Assembly (NCBI GenBank): GCA_031279965.1
Contig: JAITHM010000033.1
Coordinates: 1 to 10,183, forward strand
DNA length: 10,183 nt
Direction: 5' to 3'
Source of the DNA: Spirochaetaceae bacterium
GTDB lineage: Bacteria; Spirochaetota; Spirochaetia; Treponematales; Breznakiellaceae
Made by a program: the position numbers and the translations under genes. Position 1 is the stretch's first letter, and each line of letters opens with the position of its first letter. Below, in pieces: positions 5,912-10,183 of the stretch. Under the pieces are notes generated by a model. The model was given only the letters and a program-made list of their open reading frames with translations, searched no databases and was not told where the DNA came from.

Positions 5912-7384
5912 TTAAAAATAATCGTAGACAAGGCGCGTGTCAAAAAGATTAAGCAGTTCGTGATTTACCGCACAGTCATCAAGCGAGCCTGTTAAAACAC
6001 TGTGAAACAATATTTGCTGTCGCCGTGCCCGATCCAGCGCGGCACGTGTTTCGCTGTCAAGCGGCGGCAGAATAAAATCGGATACGACAAGCACGTCGGC
6101 AGTGCGGTATGCTTCGCGCTCAAGCAGAGCGTATGATTCACGAAGCGCATTGTACAGCTGTGAACCACCGTAAAAGCTCATCGAAAGAAAGTTGGAAAGC
6201 TCTGTAAGTGCATGCGGGCCGTCAAGTTCCAGCGCGGCGGTTTCGCTGGAAAACGAAATAAGATAACAACGCCGTTGACCGCGCAATGCCCTCGTAACAA
6301 GCGCAAAAACCAGTGATTTTGCAATTTTTTCAGGCTCGCCGCGCATAGAACCAGAGCTGTCAACACAGACAATAAACGGCCCCCCCTCCCGCCGTTTTTG
6401 CCGCCGTGGCGGCTGCGCCTGTTCTTCCGCAGCGCTCTCCATCTGATACGTCAAAAGCTTGTGTTCAAGCAGCCGCAGATAAAACATATTTTCCAGCGCA
6501 TCTTCGCCAAGCAATGCCGCTTCGCAGGGAAGCATCACATTTAGGTTGGCACTCAAATGAATTCCGCAAAGTTCCCGCTGTTCTTGTCCTGGCGGCGGCT
6601 GGACAGGTGCTGCGCTGTCTCCGGTTGCCCTACCCGGCAAAGCTCCGCGGCCCAAAGCGCGGGCAAGATTCTGGAGGGTAAGGTCGCGCCGGAAAAGCTC
6701 TGCATATTCGCTTAAAACATCGTAGGATGCTGTACGCCAGATTCCAGCGTTCCGGTTCCAGAGCCGGCCTGTTTCGTCCTGCTCCCGCACCGCCTGCCGG
6801 GTCTGTTGATGCTTTTGCGCTGTGCGGATAAGCTCTTCGGCAAAACGTGTTGCTTCACGACCGACAAATTCCTCCTCCCATGCACTTTTTTTTGCGTAAA
6901 AAAGTTCTTCCCATTTGCGTAACACGTATTTTCTTGCCTTCTGGAACTCCGCCGGATCATTGAACAGCCGCGAAAAAAAATCTGCATTAAAAGCGCCCTC
7001 GTACTGTTCTTCAAGATAGAGGGCAATATCGGGCCATAGTTCTCGCAATTCACGGGCTTCAAGGGCGTGAACTTCGTTCTGCAGCTCAGCTTCGCCGGAA
7101 AAAGGCGTTTCAGCATTGCGGAGTGCACGCGCTGTCTCATCAAGAAAGCGGAGTATCTGACGGGTAAGTGATTCGGCAGCGTTATCATCTGTCGTGCATA
7201 CTTCACGAAGCTCAGTGCTGCCGCACAGTTTTCTCAGCGCTTCGGTATACACACCCCAGGTAATATCCCCGGTATGTGCCGGCGTACGCAGCGTCGAAAA
7301 CAGCGTGCGGGCAAGACACGAACGATCTTGGCGGCTGCCAGTTAAACCAAAATTTATAAAGTGATGAAATTTTTCATCGGGCAA
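5912..7384 (-). CDS. viaA: ViaA: von Willebrand factor A domain partner of RavA
   Basis: This 490-residue protein is homologous to Escherichia coli ViaA (YieM, about 483 residues). The C-terminal VWA domain (about 335-490) begins GGPFIVCVDSSGSM. Its metal-ion-dependent adhesion site residues are Asp342, Ser344 and Ser346; Ser408 in GGSQL sits where the E. coli protein has Thr, and SDFI supplies Asp436. The helical N-terminal part contains TGRLWNRNAG (205-214) and LLTYQM (310-315), which match ViaA blocks AGRLWDMSAG and LLTYRL as I remember them. ViaA binds the ATPase RavA; in E. coli the pair affects respiratory complexes and membrane lipids. No ATG lies near the N-terminus. The start is a TTG at 7384-7382 overlapping the last 11 nt of ravA, with AGAGG about 9 nt upstream, which suggests coupled translation. 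A run of seven C at 6380-6386 (G on the coding strand) lies just before the VWA motif. It is convergent with the flagellar operon. Confidence 0.92.
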   Translation of the reverse strand: MPDEKFHHFINFGLTGSRQDRSCLARTLFSTLRTPAHTGDITWGVYTEALRKLCGSTELREVCTTDDNAAESLTRQILRFLDETARALRNAETPFSGEAELQNEVHALEARELRELWPDIALYLEEQYEGAFNADFFSRLFNDPAEFQKARKYVLRKWEELFYAKKSAWEEEFVGREATRFAEELIRTAQKHQQTRQAVREQDETGRLWNRNAGIWRTASYDVLSEYAELFRRDLTLQNLARALGRGALPGRATGDSAAPVQPPPGQEQRELCGIHLSANLNVMLPCEAALLGEDALENMFYLRLLEHKLLTYQMESAAEEQAQPPRRQKRREGGPFIVCVDSSGSMRGEPEKIAKSLVFALVTRALRGQRRCYLISFSSETAALELDGPHALTELSNFLSMSFYGGSQLYNALRESYALLEREAYRTADVLVVSDFILPPLDSETRAALDRARRQQILFHSVLTGSLDDCAVNHELLNLFDTRLVYDYF

Positions 7385-9032
7385 GAATCATATCCTCTTC
7401 TTTAAGATCCTTGTACTGATGTTGAATTTCCCGTGTTTGAAGTTCAAGCATATCAAGTTCATCATATGCCTCATCAATATATTTTTTGAGTGCTGCTCGG
7501 TCAGCATCGGTGATAAAAAGCGCCTGCGCCGGAGAAAGCGATTGGTAAAACGCCATCCATGCTGCACGAAGACCGCCAATATGTGTGCGAAGCTGTCCAA
7601 GCCTTTCGTTCCAGCATTCTTCCCGTCTGGTGGCGGCACGGCGGCGCTGCCTTCGTCTATCTCCTGTTCTGTCGGTATCCAGCGTCCACGCTTCGCCGTC
7701 AATAATCAGCGAAAACGCCGTTGTTCCCTGTGCGGCATGGACTGTCCGTTCAGCTGTAAAGAGCGCCGTCAAGTCCGCCCCCTCTGCATCCGGCTTTGTT
7801 CGCAGGTGTCCAAGATAACCTTGGGCAAGAGGTGTTTTCCGGTAGCAGACAACAGGAGTCTCCTCTCCGCCCAGCATTTCGGCATCGGCTTTTTTTAAAA
7901 AGAGTTCTGTCGCCAATGGTTGAGGCGGATTTCCTCGCCGCACACGGTAAAAATCATCATGATAAACACGGGGCACTTCTTCACGGGTGTCATGGATGGT
8001 GCGAGTCTCTGCGCGGATTTCTTCAAGCAGGCGGGTAAGTTCTGCGCGAAGCTGCCCTGCTGAACCGGCATCACCGCCTGCCTGGCGAATAACAGCCTGA
8101 AAAACCCAGTCGCAGACTCGTTCACTATCATTTTCGCGCATCCAGACACAGTGCCGGATCAGAAGACAATCAGAGAGGAGGACTTCATTATGTCCTTGAA
8201 CCAGTGCCGCATGCTGGAGCAGCTTGACAATTTTTTTCCAGCGGCGATCAGAAATAAAAAACATTTTGCCGGCAGCGGCATCAGTCGAGGCTGCCGTGTC
8301 ATCCGAAGAAACGGGCGCTGTAGAGTGCAGATCCACAATTAAGCGCTGAGCCATATCGCTCAGTCTGATAGATGCCGCCTGTTCGTGCCATGCCGCTGCT
8401 TCGCCAGGATGTATTTTAAGCGATGCAGGGACGGGGTCGGCTGCGCCGTCATCAGGCGCCGTCAGCATCGCAAGAAAGTCCGCGTCCTTTCGGATTCCAC
8501 CGATTTTAAGCCGCACGAGAAACCGGTCCCACAGTGCATCAAGTCCTTCGTCCGGCGCAGGCAGCGCATTGGACGCAGCGATAAGCGTTTTAAGCGGTAC
8601 AGAAAGTTCTCTTTCGCCGTTTTTATAAATCCGTTCATTAAGCACGGTAAGAAGCGCATTCTGAATCGCCGGGCCTGCCTTCCAGATTTCATCAAGAAAT
8701 ACAATATCTGCTGTAGGAAGATACCCGTTCACATTGCGTTCATAAGAGTCTTCATTTTTAAGTTTGGAAAGTGAGACCGGCCCAAAGATTTCATCGGGCG
8801 TACTGAAGCGGTTCATAAGATATTCGAATACCGAACTTTCATGCCATGCGAATTTAAGACGGCGGGCAATAAGGCTTTTGGCAACGCCGGGCGGCCCCAG
8901 CATAAACAAACTTTCTCCAGCGATTGAAACAAGCACAGCAAGAGCAAGTGCCTCGTCTTTATCGAAAATTCCTATTCGCAGTGTGTCGATCAGGGCATGT
9001 ATTCGTTGGGTAATTCGTTTATCCGCCCCCAT
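7374..9032 (-). CDS. ravA: RavA: MoxR-family AAA+ ATPase
   Basis: This 552-residue protein aligns by eye along its length with E. coli RavA (498 residues). The AAA+ core holds Walker A GPPGVAKS (46-53), followed by LIARRLKFA; RFSTPDEIFGP (75-85); Walker B IVFLDEIWKAGPAI (110-123); the sensor-1 Asn in AASN (about 155); and an arginine-finger-like ALWDRFLVRL (166-175). SDRRWKK (about 260) marks the lid/alpha-helical domain. The C-terminal hundred residues form helices like the RavA end (ERLGQLR, then SPAQALFI), preceded by a very basic run (about 458-470) between the LARA-like middle region and the last helices. RavA is a hexameric chaperone-like ATPase that works with ViaA. The ATG at 9032-9030 is 10 nt from the fabH stop (TGA, directly followed by TAA), and its ribosome binding site is weak (GGTGA). 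It probably depends on the fabH transcript. Confidence 0.94.
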   Translation of the reverse strand: MGADKRITQRIHALIDTLRIGIFDKDEALALAVLVSIAGESLFMLGPPGVAKSLIARRLKFAWHESSVFEYLMNRFSTPDEIFGPVSLSKLKNEDSYERNVNGYLPTADIVFLDEIWKAGPAIQNALLTVLNERIYKNGERELSVPLKTLIAASNALPAPDEGLDALWDRFLVRLKIGGIRKDADFLAMLTAPDDGAADPVPASLKIHPGEAAAWHEQAASIRLSDMAQRLIVDLHSTAPVSSDDTAASTDAAAGKMFFISDRRWKKIVKLLQHAALVQGHNEVLLSDCLLIRHCVWMRENDSERVCDWVFQAVIRQAGGDAGSAGQLRAELTRLLEEIRAETRTIHDTREEVPRVYHDDFYRVRRGNPPQPLATELFLKKADAEMLGGEETPVVCYRKTPLAQGYLGHLRTKPDAEGADLTALFTAERTVHAAQGTTAFSLIIDGEAWTLDTDRTGDRRRQRRRAATRREECWNERLGQLRTHIGGLRAAWMAFYQSLSPAQALFITDADRAALKKYIDEAYDELDMLELQTREIQHQYKDLKEEDMILAR

Positions 9033-9042
9033 GTTGAAGTTA

Positions 9043-10068
9043 TCACCAGACGATGAGCGATCCGCCGTAGGTCAGGCCGGCGCCAAACCCAACAAGCATA
9101 ACAAGATCGCCCTGCGCGATACGATGGGCGCGGTTAAGTTCATCAAGAGCAATACCTATCGATGCGGCGGATGTGTTTGCATATTCTTCGATGTTCAGAT
9201 AGAGCTTGTCATCGCTGATACCCAGCCGTTTTTGGGCGGCATTGACGATCCGTGCGTTTGCCTGATGGGGAATAATCCAGCGAACCGCATCTATAGTGAT
9301 TCCGTCTGCCTGGAGCAGTTCTTCAATCGTGCTGGTAAGCGCTTTAACGGCAAAGTTATAAACGATTCTGCCATCCATTATAAGATGGGGCTGTTTAGTG
9401 AGCACCTCGCCGGCCTTGAAGGGATCGCGGGTACCGCCGCCTTGTACAAAGAGCGCCTGCGCGCCTGAACCGTCAGCATGGAGTATGCTCTGTATAAGCC
9501 CGCGTCTGCCGGCTCCTTCCCGGGGTGCGTCTGTTTTTTCCAGTATAATGGCCGCTGCACCGTCACCAAAAAGCACACAGCTTCCCCGGTCACTCCAGTC
9601 GGTAATCCGTGAAAGAAGTTCTGATCCTATTACAAGCGCACGTTTACGGTGCACGTTCATTGCAAGAAGGCCTGCTGCGATTTCAAGCGCATAAACAAGG
9701 CCTGTACAACAGGCGGTTATATCAAAGGCGGCGGCGTTACGCGCCCCCAATTTATCCTGAAGCACGCAGGCAGTTGAAGGAACACCGATATAGTCAGCCG
9801 AGGTTGTCGCCAAAATGATAAGGTCAAGGTCTGCCGCAAGCATAGCGGCGGACTCACCGTTTGTTTCAGCAAGTTGAGAAAGAGCCGCCTCTGCCGCCTG
9901 GAACGCTAAATCGCTGCATGCGATACCTTCATCGGCAATGTGCCGCGCACCAATTCCGGTGTGTGATTTAATCCATTCGTCGGTAGTATCAACACGGTCT
10001 GCAAGGTCTTGGTTGGTCACGCGGCGCGGCGGAACTGCCCTGCCGGTCGCCCGTATTTCAAAAGCCAT
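9043..10068 (-). CDS. fabH: 3-oxoacyl-[acyl-carrier-protein] synthase III (KAS III, FabH)
   Basis: This 341-residue enzyme condenses an acyl-CoA primer with malonyl-ACP to start each fatty-acid chain in the cytoplasm. The Cys-His-Asn triad is visible: Cys121 in DITACCTGL, His268 in IPHQAN and Asn298 in YANTSAASI. TTDEWIKSHTGIGARH near residue 28 and the C-terminal GFGAGLTYGGS are hallmarks of KAS III. The catalytic Cys has a second Cys directly before it (Cys120), where most relatives have Ala. The start is ATG 10068-10066, which fits the family N-terminus; a longer frame from TTG 10122 adds 18 residues that do not fit. No ribosome binding site precedes the ATG, and the promoter position suggests a leaderless message. 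fabH usually sits with plsX, acpP and fabD; here it leads ravA and viaA. Confidence 0.94.
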   Translation of the reverse strand: MAFEIRATGRAVPPRRVTNQDLADRVDTTDEWIKSHTGIGARHIADEGIACSDLAFQAAEAALSQLAETNGESAAMLAADLDLIILATTSADYIGVPSTACVLQDKLGARNAAAFDITACCTGLVYALEIAAGLLAMNVHRKRALVIGSELLSRITDWSDRGSCVLFGDGAAAIILEKTDAPREGAGRRGLIQSILHADGSGAQALFVQGGGTRDPFKAGEVLTKQPHLIMDGRIVYNFAVKALTSTIEELLQADGITIDAVRWIIPHQANARIVNAAQKRLGISDDKLYLNIEEYANTSAASIGIALDELNRAHRIAQGDLVMLVGFGAGLTYGGSLIVW

Positions 10069-10074
10069 TATTGA

Positions 10075-10103
10075 ATTATATCCGATGTGCGCGAAACGAA
10101 CAA
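10075..10103 (-). promoter_or_regulatory. Sigma-70-like promoter of fabH, placed for a leaderless transcript
   Basis: On the minus strand, TTGTTC (10103-10098) and a perfect TATAAT (10080-10075) are separated by exactly 17 nt. Seven nucleotides downstream of the -10 is the A of the fabH ATG (10068), so transcription would begin at or next to the start codon. No Shine-Dalgarno sequence is present in the six bases between. The -35 matches consensus at only three of six positions. Confidence 0.5.
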
Positions 10104-10183
10104 GACAGCTGTCCCAGAGCAAAACGTTTTCCGGTGCCTTTAATAAGGCGGGGTGCTTTCATATAATTAAGCATGATGCGCCG
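10104..10183. other. Upstream flank of fabH, no gene identified
   Basis: This stretch holds two perfect 10-bp palindromes, GACAGCTGTC (10104-10113, directly upstream of the fabH -35) and AAAACGTTTT (10121-10130), and a small hairpin GCCTT-TAAT-AAGGC (10136-10149). A minus-strand frame is open from the window edge to TAA at 10078-10076 (35 codons, basic), but it matches nothing I know and is short enough to be chance. It could be the tail of an upstream gene. Confidence 0.3.

Noticed and set aside
8764..9468. 234-codon + strand open frame across the ravA/fabH junction
   Set aside because: It is antisense to two confidently identified genes and its translation shows no domain; it follows from their codon bias.
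10104..10130. Two perfect 10-bp palindromes as operators
   Set aside because: About ten such palindromes are expected by chance in a window this size; there is no other support.
10162..10167. TATAAT on the + strand as a divergent promoter
   Set aside because: The hexamer 17 nt upstream (TTTAAT) is a poor -35 and the downstream gene is outside the window.
10076..10183. Minus-strand frame open from the window edge, ending 7 nt before fabH, as the tail of an upstream gene
   Set aside because: Thirty-five open codons are likely by chance, the translation is unfamiliar and the fabH promoter lies over its end. It stays possible.
1..10183. Reverse transcriptase, template repeat or Avd gene that would complete a DGR
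   Set aside because: No such gene or A-rich near-copy of the variable region was seen; if present, it lies outside this window.

Overview
The window most resembles the chromosome of a spirochaete of the Treponema group, with balanced base composition. The best evidence is the flagellar set: fliK, a short flgD and a flgE whose Lys165, Cys178 and Asn179 sit at the positions used for lysinoalanine cross-linking in the Treponema denticola hook. Genes are packed and mostly carry clear purine-rich ribosome binding sites.

Layout. (1) Positions 2-256 are the 3' end of a + strand gene whose start lies outside the window. Its C-terminus resembles a C-type-lectin-like (DUF6273-type) domain and looks like the variable region of a diversity-generating retroelement (DGR) target. 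(2) Positions 257-517 are non-coding. They hold a 146-nt imperfect stem-loop (263-408) built from heptamer repeats, then a second, unrelated heptamer array (421-455). (3) hemW runs on the minus strand (518-1636). (4) A divergent control region (1637-1862) separates hemW from fliK. (5) fliK, flgD, flgE and a DJ-1/PfpI-family gene run on the + strand (1863-5868) and end at a strong hairpin (5873-5909). (6) fabH, ravA and viaA run on the minus strand (10068 down to 5912) with gaps or overlaps of about 10 nt. They converge on the flagellar unit and appear to start from a sigma-70-like promoter placed so that the fabH mRNA would be leaderless.

Function. The flagellar genes make the hook-length ruler, the hook cap and the hook protein, that is, the hook stage of periplasmic flagellum assembly. 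RavA, a MoxR-type AAA+ ATPase, and ViaA, its von Willebrand factor A partner, form a known chaperone-like pair linked in Escherichia coli to the inner membrane and respiratory complexes. Here they sit behind fabH, the condensing enzyme that starts fatty-acid synthesis.

The most unusual part is the left end: a probable hypervariable lectin-fold domain with an extreme lack of A in its coding strand, followed six bases after its stop codon by a long stem-loop in which all ten non-Watson-Crick transition pairs are G-U wobbles in the + strand RNA. No reverse transcriptase, template repeat, tRNA, rRNA, CRISPR array or transposase was seen.
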